Shown in pieces: positions 1 through 7,469 of a stretch of 14,379 bases of DNA. Location: the NCBI GenBank assembly GCA_044238875.1, contig JBIICM010000053.1, forward strand, positions 1 through 14,379, in the 5' to 3' direction. Made by a program: the position numbers and the translations under genes. This stretch comes from JAIBAI01 sp044238875 (GTDB lineage: Bacteria > Bacteroidota > Bacteroidia > M30B66). The notes beneath the pieces were generated by a model. The model searched no databases. It saw nothing but the letters and a program-made list of their open reading frames with translations, and was not told where the DNA came from. The stretch's first letter is position 1; every line of letters begins with the position of its first letter.

Positions 1-697
1 CATTCTGGTAATCCTTTTCAATTATTCCGTCGCGCAATCTGATAATACGATGGGCATGCATGGCGATATCTTCTTCGTGGGTAACGATAATAATGGTGTT
101 TCCATTTTGGTGTATTTCATGCAACAGGCCCATTATTTCCATTGATGTAGCAGTATCCAGATTGCCGGTGGGTTCATCGGCTAATAATATGGAAGGGTTA
201 TTTACCAGGGCCCGTGCAATGGCAACCCTTTGCCGCTGACCGCCTGAAAGTTCATTGGGTTTGTGATTCATTCTGTCGGCCAGTCCAACCTGCTCGAGCG
301 CTGTGATGGCCCGGCGGGTTCTGTCTTTGCGGTTCAGTCCGGCATAGATAAGGGGGAGAATTACATTGTCAAGCGCAGTCGACCGTGGTAAAAGGTTAAA
401 TGTCTGGAAAATAAATCCGATTTCATGGTTTCGGATGGCGGCAAGCTCATCATCAGATAAACTCGAAACATCCTTTCCTCCCAGGAAATACTTGCCAGAA
501 GTAGGTGTATCAAGGCAGCCCAAAATATTCATCAGGGTTGATTTTCCTGAACCCGAAGGGCCCATCAGGGCCACATATTCATTGTTGTTAATTTGAAGGC
601 TCACAGACCTCAGCACCTGGATGAGGCCTTCGCCCAGTTTGAAATTTTTAATGATCTCCTGCAATTCAATTACAGGTGTGGTGGTAAGCTCTTGCAT
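1..697 (-). CDS. ABC transporter ATP-binding protein, LolD/MacB type (3' end cut by window)
   Basis: This is the nucleotide-binding subunit of an ABC transporter and would hydrolyse ATP on the cytoplasmic face for a partner permease. Translating the minus strand from the ATG at 697 gives about 232 residues before the window ends, with no stop reached. Visible motifs in order are Walker A (GPSGSGKST, about residue 47), the Q-loop (GFIFQTFNLLP), the signature motif (LSGGQRQRVAIARAL), Walker B (ILLADEPTGNLDT) and the H-loop (IIIVTHEE). The ADEPTGNLD form and the FNLLP after the Q-loop are typical of the MacB/LolD/FtsE group, which exports lipoproteins, macrolides or peptides. The usual length is 220-250, so only a few residues are missing. 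The partner permease would lie beyond position 1, and the substrate cannot be told. Family assignment is secure; the specific member is not. Confidence 0.93.
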   Translation of the reverse strand, partial: MQELTTTPVIELQEIIKNFKLGEGLIQVLRSVSLQINNNEYVALMGPSGSGKSTLMNILGCLDTPTSGKYFLGGKDVSSLSDDELAAIRNHEIGFIFQTFNLLPRSTALDNVILPLIYAGLNRKDRTRRAITALEQVGLADRMNHKPNELSGGQRQRVAIARALVNNPSILLADEPTGNLDTATSMEIMGLLHEIHQNGNTIIIVTHEEDIAMHAHRIIRLRDGIIEKDYQN

Positions 698-703
698 AAG
701 GTT

Positions 704-711
704 CAAACCTA
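704..711 (-). promoter_or_regulatory. Candidate -7 promoter box for the ABC ATPase gene
   Basis: Read on the minus strand, the sequence is TAGGTTTG, a full match to the Bacteroidota -7 consensus TAnnTTTG. It lies 6 bases before the ATG at 697. No clear TTTG is seen at the -33 position; the best there is a TTAC about 19 bases upstream, inside the end of the methyltransferase gene. If used, transcription would start at or next to the start codon. A single 8-mer match in AT-rich DNA is weak evidence on its own. Confidence 0.4.
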
Positions 712-727
712 ATGAAAAATAAACAGT

Positions 728-1498
728 TCAGTAACGGAGGGTAAAATGTTGTTTTGCCTGATTTGTTTTAAAAAAAACAAGGCCCATTCTGAACAGATCA
801 ATGGTAACGGTTACCTCCGGCATTTGTTTAATCTGCTGCCAGGCTTGATCCATTTCACGGCTCCAGTGAATGTCGTCAATTACAACCACAGTTTCTTCAT
901 GAACATGGGGCAGCAATTGCCTGAAATAGTTTAACAACGGTTCTTTTCGGTGGTCTCCATCAATAAAAATAAAATCAGGCCCATTCATTTCCCTGATTAC
1001 TTCAGGTAAACAATCACTGAAAAGGCCTGTGTGAAGCCGGATATTTTTTCTTCCAGACCGGCTGAATAAATCATCCGCAACAGCTACCATATCTGTATTG
1101 CCCTCAATGGTATGAACTACCCCCCTTTCGTTGGCAAGCGATAAATACAGGGTGGTAACACCTGCAGATGTTCCCATTTCGAGGATTTGTGCAGGTTTGA
1201 AATGTTTTACCAATCGGTAAAGTAAACCGGCATAACGGGCAGGCAGCAAACTGGTATTAGTAATGCTTCGCAGCATGATTTGTTCACCCTTTAAGGTTTT
1301 GGAGCCCGCACCTAATGGTGTAAGGCTGATTACCTGTTTTGACTGAAGTAATTTTGTTCTGAATTTTTCCGGCTCGCCGGTTGTATCATCTGCCTTTATT
1401 ACCTTGGTATAGAGGTTAAAGACAAAAGGTGAATGCAGCAGGTGAGCTCCCCGGGCATTAATTTGATAGTTGATCCAGGCAAGGATTTGAAAAAGCAT
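728..1498 (-). CDS. Class I SAM-dependent methyltransferase, O-methyltransferase-like
   Basis: This is a predicted cytoplasmic enzyme of 256 residues that transfers a methyl group from S-adenosylmethionine. The Rossmann-fold SAM-binding motif I is at residues 105-114 (ILEMGTSAGV), followed by the acidic end of the second strand (HTIEGN, about 129-134). FIFIDGDHRKE (177-187) and VVVIDDIHWS (204-213) resemble the motif IV and post-motif regions of the catechol-O-methyltransferase-like family (Methyltransf_24 type), where acidic residues often bind a metal. The N-terminal part with HSPFVFNLY is a feature I associate with Bacteroidota members of this group. The start is an ATG at 1498. The gene lies on the same strand as the ABC ATPase, 30 bases upstream of it. 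The methyl acceptor is unknown and context gives no pathway. Confidence 0.85.
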   Translation of the reverse strand: MLFQILAWINYQINARGAHLLHSPFVFNLYTKVIKADDTTGEPEKFRTKLLQSKQVISLTPLGAGSKTLKGEQIMLRSITNTSLLPARYAGLLYRLVKHFKPAQILEMGTSAGVTTLYLSLANERGVVHTIEGNTDMVAVADDLFSRSGRKNIRLHTGLFSDCLPEVIREMNGPDFIFIDGDHRKEPLLNYFRQLLPHVHEETVVVIDDIHWSREMDQAWQQIKQMPEVTVTIDLFRMGLVFFKTNQAKQHFTLRY

Positions 1499-1538
1499 TT
1501 ATTGTTTTTTAATGCGTAGTTATTTTACAATCAACATG

Positions 1539-1569
1539 TTGTCTATTTGTTATTTAAACAATATATTTG
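1539..1569 (+). promoter_or_regulatory. Bacteroidota-type promoter of the PKD-repeat protein gene
   Basis: A TTG at 1539-1541 is followed after 20 bases by TATATTTG at 1562-1569. This matches the Bacteroidota sigma-factor consensus (TTTG or TTG, about 19 bases, TAnnTTTG). Transcription should begin near 1575, giving an untranslated leader of about 80 bases before the ATG at 1656. I see no strong Shine-Dalgarno sequence in the leader; the bases just before the ATG are A-rich. No riboswitch-like structure was recognised. Confidence 0.65.
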
Positions 1570-1655
1570 TACTTGAGTCCTGATAAGAATCAATTGTCTT
1601 TTGATTGAAGTTAATTGTATTCGATTCATCTTAGTATCATAAAAAAACCATCACC

Positions 1656-4463
1656 ATGAAAAAGCTCCTCCCACTTTTGCTCGTGTTGTTAGCAGGTTTT
1701 TCCGGTTGGTCACAAACCGGCAATCCGAATAACCTGATAATCTACGGCAATGTTAAGAACATTTCCACAGGAAATCCCATAAAAAATCATCGCGTTTATG
1801 CGATGAGAACAACTCCAGGGTCAACTTACTTCAAGGAAACATTCACAGACAGCCTTGGTAATTATCGTTTTGAAGTGCCGGAAGGCAGCTTAACGGGCCC
1901 TAATGTGCAATACCGGGTTAAGACTTACGACTGCGACAGCGTAGTTAAGTCGCAGGATTTCTCGAACATGCAGGGCACTGTTGACATAAAAAACATCAAT
2001 TTTGAAATCTGTGAACCGGGCCCCCAGTGTAAGGCTTTGTTTTCATACACAGTATCTTCCACCAATTCCCTCCGGATCATACTAAATAATCAGAGTACAG
2101 GGCTTAATTTAACATACAAATGGTTTGTTAATGGAACCCCGGCTTCAACGCTGAAAAATCCTGAAATAACATTTCCGGGGCCTGGCCTTTATAAGGTTTG
2201 TTTGCTCGTTAAAGGAGGTACTTCTAACACGCAGTCCTGTCAGAATGAGTTCTGTAAGAACATTGAAATTAAAAGTGACGGAGCAGATACCTGCAAGGCG
2301 TATTTCAGTTTTCAGCCTTCGTCTGTTGTAAACCGTTTTCTATTTACAAATCTTAGTAAACCTGCGGTAAGCAGTTCTCCCATAATTTACCGCTGGAGTT
2401 TTGGTGATGGTACTACATTAGATACAAAAAATGCAGAACATACATTCCCTTCCGCAGGCACCTATCAGGTTTGTCTCGCTATAAAGACCGGTAATTGCGA
2501 AGATTCAATCTGTAAAACGGTTACTTTTGGCAGTAACCAGATACCCTGCGATGCCGGCTTCAGCTTTGATAATTTCAGAAAAGCCCCGGCTGAAGTTTTA
2601 TTCAGCTCAAAGCCAGGTCAGACTATCGCCAACGGTTACAAACATATCTGGGTAATTGGCAATGACACTATAAAAGATGTTCAAAATCCGATGTACACCT
2701 TTAAGAACCCGGGTGTTTACAATGTTTGCCATAAGATATTCAATGCTGCTGTAAATTGTGAGAATGCTGTTTGCAAAACCATCACCATTCTTCCGGGAGA
2801 GGGTGAGAAGTGCGAAGCTTATTTCAATATAATAGCCATTAGCACAAACCCGAACCGGTTCTATTTTAAAAATAAAAGTACCGGTGTTGACTCAAGTAAA
2901 TTTGAAGTTAAATGGGTGTTCGGCGATGGCACAGGCCCGGCAACAACCTATAATGCAGAGCATACATTTACCACACCGGGTACCTACACCGTTTGCCTTT
3001 ACATCAGGAGCGAAAATTGTGAAGATCATTTTTGCAAAACCATTGTGGTGCAGGGAAATCCGGATGCCTGTAAAGCTGACTTCAAATGGGAAAGGGTAAA
3101 CAGCGATAATCCTTATAAAATTTCATTTCATTCGGCAAACCCTTCAACAACCGGGTTGAAACATGTATGGAGGTTTAGCAATACCAATCAGTCTGAGTTG
3201 CCCAATCCGGTTCATACCTTCCCGGGGCCGGGAACATATACGATTTGCCATTATGTATTCACATCATCAGGAACCTGTCGCGATACAGTATGCAAACAAA
3301 TAGTACTGCCTCCGCTACCCAATGATACAATTAAATGTAAGGCAAAGTTTATCTGGTTTACCAGTGAAAGTAACGGTCTGAAAGTGAACTTTAAAAATCT
3401 CAGCACTCCGGGACAGTACTCATGGTCGTTTGGCGACAGTACATTCTCTGCTGAACCTAATCCGCATCATACCTATCAGGGCAAAGGTGTTTACACCGTT
3501 TGTATGAAAGTTCAAAAGGGTAATTGTACGGATGTATTCTGCACAGATGTAAACGTTGCATCTGACGACACCTCAGGATTCTCTATAGGGGGGCGGATTT
3601 TCGCCGGAGCCAATTATGCTGATGTGGCCAAAGTAAATCTGATACGCCGCGACCCTGTTTCCCAGTCACTTTTTGTTTACAAAACAACCCTGGCTGATAG
3701 TTTTGGATATTATAAGTTTTCAGATGTGCCTTCCGGAATTTATCTGATTCGTGCAGGCTTACTTTCCGCCTCCGAATATTTCAGCAATTATGTTCCTACT
3801 TATTTCGGAAGCCATTACTACTGGCAATTTGCAGAGCCTGTGGTGGTAAATGCCGATGGCGATACATATAATATATCGCTGATTTACGGAAATAACAATG
3901 GAGGTCCGGGGGGAATTGGTGGTGGTATTACCGGCCCTATCAGAACCGAAGGACCTGTTAATGAGGCTACTGTTGTAGTAACCAACCTTTCTGACGGTCC
4001 GCAGCGCTGGACAGTAACTGATGAGAACGGACGTTTCAGTATTAGCGGGCTGGCTTTCGGCACTTACCGCTTATGGGCTGATTTTCAGGGAATGGTTTGT
4101 ATTCCTGTTGAATTCACTGTATCAGAAGAAAATCCACAGGTTGAATTCACGCTGAATATGGGTTCTGAGATTACCATCATCGCTGAATCGAATAAAGCAG
4201 TATTCAGTTCTGAACTGTATCCCAATCCGAGCGGTGACATGGTTTACATGCAATTAAATTTAAACACTGCAGCTGAACTTGAAGCCGGTTTATTTAACCT
4301 CGCCGGTCAGCAGATCAAGCGGCAACTAATACCTACCGGAAAAGGTAAAATGCAGATTCAATTGTCTGTATCAGATCTGCCTGAAGGAATTTATATCTTG
4401 AGTATCCGTGATGCCAAAACACGCTCCCTGGTTGGCAACCGGAGGTTAACGATAGCGCGTTAA
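1656..4463 (+). CDS. Large secreted PKD-repeat protein with T9SS C-terminal sorting domain
   Basis: This 935-residue protein is predicted to be exported by Sec and then moved to the cell surface by the type IX secretion system. A signal peptide covers residues 1-20 (MKKLLPLLL..., cleavage after WSQ). Residues 27-119 form a carboxypeptidase-regulatory-like beta-sandwich (DSLGNYRFEVPEG). Residues 125-635 are six PKD-like repeats, annotated separately. Residues 642-745 and 765-836 are two further prealbumin-like sandwiches (DSFGYYKFSDVPSGIY; DENGRFSISGLAFGTYRL), separated by a Gly-rich linker. Residues 852-935 are a type A sorting domain (LYPNPSGDMVYM, then DLPEGIYILSI). No catalytic domain was recognised, so an adhesive or structural role is the likely inference. 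The start is an ATG followed by a good signal peptide. The gene stands alone behind its own promoter and ends at the hairpin at 4486. Confidence 0.92.
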   Translation: MKKLLPLLLVLLAGFSGWSQTGNPNNLIIYGNVKNISTGNPIKNHRVYAMRTTPGSTYFKETFTDSLGNYRFEVPEGSLTGPNVQYRVKTYDCDSVVKSQDFSNMQGTVDIKNINFEICEPGPQCKALFSYTVSSTNSLRIILNNQSTGLNLTYKWFVNGTPASTLKNPEITFPGPGLYKVCLLVKGGTSNTQSCQNEFCKNIEIKSDGADTCKAYFSFQPSSVVNRFLFTNLSKPAVSSSPIIYRWSFGDGTTLDTKNAEHTFPSAGTYQVCLAIKTGNCEDSICKTVTFGSNQIPCDAGFSFDNFRKAPAEVLFSSKPGQTIANGYKHIWVIGNDTIKDVQNPMYTFKNPGVYNVCHKIFNAAVNCENAVCKTITILPGEGEKCEAYFNIIAISTNPNRFYFKNKSTGVDSSKFEVKWVFGDGTGPATTYNAEHTFTTPGTYTVCLYIRSENCEDHFCKTIVVQGNPDACKADFKWERVNSDNPYKISFHSANPSTTGLKHVWRFSNTNQSELPNPVHTFPGPGTYTICHYVFTSSGTCRDTVCKQIVLPPLPNDTIKCKAKFIWFTSESNGLKVNFKNLSTPGQYSWSFGDSTFSAEPNPHHTYQGKGVYTVCMKVQKGNCTDVFCTDVNVASDDTSGFSIGGRIFAGANYADVAKVNLIRRDPVSQSLFVYKTTLADSFGYYKFSDVPSGIYLIRAGLLSASEYFSNYVPTYFGSHYYWQFAEPVVVNADGDTYNISLIYGNNNGGPGGIGGGITGPIRTEGPVNEATVVVTNLSDGPQRWTVTDENGRFSISGLAFGTYRLWADFQGMVCIPVEFTVSEENPQVEFTLNMGSEITIIAESNKAVFSSELYPNPSGDMVYMQLNLNTAAELEAGLFNLAGQQIKRQLIPTGKGKMQIQLSVSDLPEGIYILSIRDAKTRSLVGNRRLTIAR
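2028..3557 (+). repeat. Six tandem PKD-like repeats with four invariant cysteines each
   Basis: These are protein-level repeats (residues 125-635), each 85-89 residues long, beginning at C125, C213, C298, C386, C472 and C561. Every unit has Cys1 in a C-x-A-x-F start, Cys2 in a [VI]-C strand motif near the end, and Cys3 and Cys4 always exactly five residues apart (195/200, 281/286, 368/373, 455/460, 541/546, 624/629). Repeats 2, 4 and 6 carry the classic W-x-F-G-D-[GS] motif and have Cys2 to Cys3 spacing of 8. Repeats 1, 3 and 5 lack it and have spacing of 13, 10 and 10. The array therefore looks like three copies of an A-B dimer of about 174 residues. The DNA copies are well diverged, so the duplication is old. 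Confidence 0.88.
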
Positions 4464-4485
4464 GAGACCACAGCCTGTTTGTAGT

Positions 4486-4517
4486 AAAAACGGCGGCCTT
4501 TGGGCCGCCGTTTTTTT
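4486..4517. terminator. Bidirectional Rho-independent terminator
   Basis: A perfect 8-base-pair GC stem (CGGCGGCC at 4491-4498 with GGCCGCCG at 4503-4510) closes a four-base loop. It is flanked by five A on the left (4486-4490) and seven T on the right (4511-4517). It therefore has a T-tract on both strands. It sits 22 bases after the stop of the plus-strand PKD gene and 8 bases after the stop of the minus-strand gene at 4526, so it can end both converging transcripts. Confidence 0.93.
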
Positions 4518-4525
4518 ATTCCGTT

Positions 4526-5056
4526 TCAGAATGACTGACGGATCTCCTTTTTAACAAAATCAAGTGCTATCTGAGTGGGTAATTTATCCACGCTCATCGT
4601 GATTTCAAGCAGCACCTTACAGAGTTCTACTCCGTCGGAATTATCGCCTACTTTGTGCGCGGCGGCATTCACCAGTTTTATCATCTCCTCTTTTGCACTT
4701 TTTACCAGTTCCCATGAGGCATTTGACATATAAACCTGCTGGGCAATGTTATGATCATATTCGCTTCTTATGCTCTTTATCATCTCAGCATGAAGAAGGC
4801 GTGTATTCATTCCGGTTTTGTGAATGCGCATAATCATGCTGCTGGGCCCGATACGTTCAAGGTAAACAATGATTCTTTCGTAGGCCTGCAAACGCACAGG
4901 GGTTATTGAATTTTGATTGTTCAGTTTCAGGTCGAGTGAGCGGAGTTTAAAATTCTCCTCCATGTAATTGTTCAGAATGAAATAGATAAATCCGAAAACC
5001 ACCACCAATGGAATGGTGTACTTGAGCAACTCAAAAATAGATTGATACCAGGTCAT
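4526..5056 (-). CDS. Conserved membrane-anchored protein of unknown function (DUF7935-like)
   Basis: This is a 176-residue protein with one membrane helix near the N terminus (about residues 12-29, YTIPLVVVFGFIYFIL), followed by a mostly helical, charged cytoplasmic part. The segment PVRLQAYERIIVYLERIGP (about 53-71) is the feature I recognise from a Bacteroidota-only family of unknown function, probably DUF7935; that family name is from memory and unconfirmed. No catalytic motif is visible. The start is an ATG at 5056. It follows aroA on the same strand after 75 bases and is the last gene before the terminator, so it may be co-transcribed with aroB and aroA. Nothing in the sequence ties it to aromatic amino acid synthesis, and it may only share the transcript. 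Confidence 0.82.
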   Translation of the reverse strand: MTWYQSIFELLKYTIPLVVVFGFIYFILNNYMEENFKLRSLDLKLNNQNSITPVRLQAYERIIVYLERIGPSSMIMRIHKTGMNTRLLHAEMIKSIRSEYDHNIAQQVYMSNASWELVKSAKEEMIKLVNAAAHKVGDNSDGVELCKVLLEITMSVDKLPTQIALDFVKKEIRQSF

Positions 5057-5131
5057 GACATTGTGTGTTGAAGTTTATAAACGTGGGGCAGTAAAGATAT
5101 TGCCCAGGCAATGAAGGTTCATCAGGATGGA

Positions 5132-6373
5132 TTAGTTTTCTTCTATACCAATTGAAAAGCCGGCTTTCCTTAAATCAGACCAGTAGCCCGGGTAAGATTT
5201 TCTGATTACATCAGGATCTCTGAGTATAAGTCGGTAACTGACCAGACATAAGGGTGCAAAAGCCAGTGCCATCCGGTGATCATCATAGGTATCAATGATC
5301 ACTTCTCTGTCAAATAAGGCTTTTCCGGCATCAATACGTAGTTCGCCTTCGACCGGTTCATCGGTAAAAATGTTAAACTTTGATAGCTCTTTGCGGAGAG
5401 CGCTGATACGGTCAGTCTCTTTCCTGCGTAAACTTTCCAACCCTTTAAACCATGCTTTCATCCTCAAACCACTTACAACAACCGCCATGGTCTGCGCCAG
5501 ATCGGGTTGTGAAATAAAGTCGAATTCGAATTGATCATCGGGTAAACCCTGCCTGAAGATGCTGATACCCTGACTGGTTTCAGTTGATTGCAAGCCAAAA
5601 TGCTTAAAAATAGCTGCAGTTTGCGCATCGCCCTGTAAACTTTTCAGACTTAAGCCCGGCAGTGAAATTTCAGTACTCTTTGAAAGCGCAGCCAAGGCAT
5701 ACCAGTAGGAGGCAGATGACCAGTCTTTTTCAACGGAGAAAGCCCCCTTTTCCCAGCCTTTAAATTCGGCATTAATGATTCCTTCACGCTCCTCAGCCAC
5801 CGAGCCGGTTAGCCGGAGCAGTTGCATGGTCATGTCGAGATAGGGTCGAGAAGTAATTCTGTTGCCGGTATGTATGGTAAGTTTGCCGTTTAATGCCGGA
5901 ACAATTAGCAGCAGAGCCGAAAGGAACTGACTTGAAATTTCAGCATCCAGATAAACAAATCCGCCATTGAGTTTCCGGCCTCTAACAGCCAGAGGGGGGA
6001 AGCCTTCTTTTTCGAGATAGCTAATATCTGCGCCAAGACTAATCAGGGCTTCAACAAGCGGCTTAACAGGACGTTCATGCAGTCGTGCAGAGCCCTTAAG
6101 AACACCCGAATACCCCTCTAATGAGCTCAGGTAAGCAAGTGCAAACCTGAAAGTTGTGCCGCCTGCACCTGCATCGGCTATGGCAGGCAACCCGCGAATA
6201 ATATGCTGTAGCCTTATGGTATCTTCGGCCACCGAATGCCCTTCGACAGTGATTGCACCGCCCGACAATGCTTCTAAAATCAGCCAGCGGTTGCTAAGGC
6301 TTTTTGAAGCAGGTAGGTCGGGCCGGGCATGCCAGTTCCCTTCAGGAGGAGATATCTCAATAATTGCCGCCAT
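5132..6373 (-). CDS. aroA: 3-phosphoshikimate 1-carboxyvinyltransferase (EPSP synthase)
   Basis: AroA joins phosphoenolpyruvate to shikimate 3-phosphate, the sixth step of the shikimate pathway, in the cytoplasm. From the ATG at 6373 it is 413 residues, close to the usual 420-430. Visible active-site elements are PASKSLSNR (K24, S25, R29), AGGTTFRF (70-77), the serine motif EISSQFLSA, the catalytic aspartate in QPDLAQT (D291), RRKETDR (K318, E319, R322), DDHR (364-367) and K392 in IRKSYPGYW. The D291 to E319 distance of 28 equals that in the E. coli enzyme (D313 to E341). A six-codon extension to an upstream TTG (6391) exists, but the ATG gives a shorter overlap of 17 bases with aroB. Position F77 stands where E. 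coli has P101. Assignment is firm. Confidence 0.95.
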   Translation of the reverse strand: MAAIIEISPPEGNWHARPDLPASKSLSNRWLILEALSGGAITVEGHSVAEDTIRLQHIIRGLPAIADAGAGGTTFRFALAYLSSLEGYSGVLKGSARLHERPVKPLVEALISLGADISYLEKEGFPPLAVRGRKLNGGFVYLDAEISSQFLSALLLIVPALNGKLTIHTGNRITSRPYLDMTMQLLRLTGSVAEEREGIINAEFKGWEKGAFSVEKDWSSASYWYALAALSKSTEISLPGLSLKSLQGDAQTAAIFKHFGLQSTETSQGISIFRQGLPDDQFEFDFISQPDLAQTMAVVVSGLRMKAWFKGLESLRRKETDRISALRKELSKFNIFTDEPVEGELRIDAGKALFDREVIIDTYDDHRMALAFAPLCLVSYRLILRDPDVIRKSYPGYWSDLRKAGFSIGIEEN

Positions 6374-7469
6374 CCTGCAGATATTTTTCAAGGGCTTCCC
6401 CGATTATTTTTTCAGATACTTCAAAGCCATGTCTGGCCTGACCTATTCTTTCAAGCAATGAAAAACGTATGCTGTTACTCCGGTTCTTTTTATCATGATC
6501 CATCAGGCGGATGATTTCCCCGATCTGATGCTGCCGGAATTCCGCCTTGGGAAAAATGCTGTAAACAAATCGTCTGATCGAGTTTGCATCTTCCTGCGAC
6601 AAACCGGTTACCAGTGATTCGGCCATGTAGCTCTCAATTGCCAGTCCGGCCGCAACTGCAAAACCATGCAAGAGCTGTTTGTCTGCTGCAAAATAAAGCG
6701 ACTCCAGGGCATGTGCAGTGGTATGCCCAAGGTTGAGCACTTCCCGCAGGCCTGATTCTTTAAAGTCACTTGTGGTAATGGCTGATTTAAGGCGCACACT
6801 GTCTTCAATCATTGCGGGTAAATTTGCAAAATCATGAATTGAGAAGGATTGTATGCGATCCCAATGAGCGCCACCCTCAATCAGGGCATGCTTTACCATT
6901 TCGGCAAAACCCGAAAGCAGTTCTTCTTCAGGAAGTGTTGAGAGGAAATCAGTTTGTATGAATACCGCTGCCGGCTGCTGAAAAGTGCCAATCAGATTTT
7001 TTATACCCTGAAAATTAACGCCTGTTTTACCTCCCACAGAAGCATCTACCATGGCCAGCAATGACGTTGGAACTTGTATGAAAGGAATCCCGCGCATGAA
7101 TGAAGAAGCGGTGAATCCACCGATATCTCCAACAATACCGCCACCGACATTACATATTAAACTCCTTCTGACCGCTCCTCCGTTTGATAAGGCATTCCAA
7201 ATGTATTCGCAAGTTTTAACGGTCTTTGCCTGTTCACCGTTCCCGATGGTAATAAGGGAGGCATTTTTAAGCCGCGCTACATTTTGTCTGAGTTTCGGGA
7301 GGCAGCATGTTTCTGTATTTGAATCTGCCAGTATCCAGATATTATCGGGCGAAAATGCTGAAAGCCACTGACTGAGTTGGTCAGCTACATCGGAACCTAC
7401 CCAAACAGGCGGATCATCAGAAATTTTCCGCACCAAAAGTTTACCGGTTTCACTGTCTTGTGAATACAT
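6357..7469 (-). CDS. aroB: 3-dehydroquinate synthase
   Basis: AroB converts DAHP to 3-dehydroquinate using NAD+ and a divalent metal, the second step of the shikimate pathway. From the ATG at 7469 it has 370 residues, near the family's usual 350-370. Seen in order: NVGGGIVGDIGGF (about 107-119, NAD-binding glycine-rich turn), VPTSLLAMVDASVGGKTGVN (133-152), FAEMVKHALI (metal ligand E190), LNLGHTTAHALE (H249 and H253) and LLHGFAV (H268). E190, H249 and H268 match the three zinc ligands known for the family. The usual HGEAV is HGFAV here; I recall Bacteroides enzymes with HGYAV, so this looks like lineage variation. Upstream starts at ATG 7502 and TTG 7538 are possible but would overlap the previous gene by 53 or 89 bases. 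It overlaps aroA by 17 bases. Confidence 0.94.
   Translation of the reverse strand: MYSQDSETGKLLVRKISDDPPVWVGSDVADQLSQWLSAFSPDNIWILADSNTETCCLPKLRQNVARLKNASLITIGNGEQAKTVKTCEYIWNALSNGGAVRRSLICNVGGGIVGDIGGFTASSFMRGIPFIQVPTSLLAMVDASVGGKTGVNFQGIKNLIGTFQQPAAVFIQTDFLSTLPEEELLSGFAEMVKHALIEGGAHWDRIQSFSIHDFANLPAMIEDSVRLKSAITTSDFKESGLREVLNLGHTTAHALESLYFAADKQLLHGFAVAAGLAIESYMAESLVTGLSQEDANSIRRFVYSIFPKAEFRQHQIGEIIRLMDHDKKNRSNSIRFSLLERIGQARHGFEVSEKIIGEALEKYLQDGGNY

Noticed and set aside
1499..1538. Promoter for the methyltransferase on the minus strand
   Set aside because: No TAnnTTTG match was found in the AT-rich stretch before its ATG, so none is annotated.
6374..6391. Longer AroA starting at a TTG (6391)
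   Set aside because: It adds six residues with no family similarity and doubles the overlap with aroB; the ATG at 6373 is preferred.
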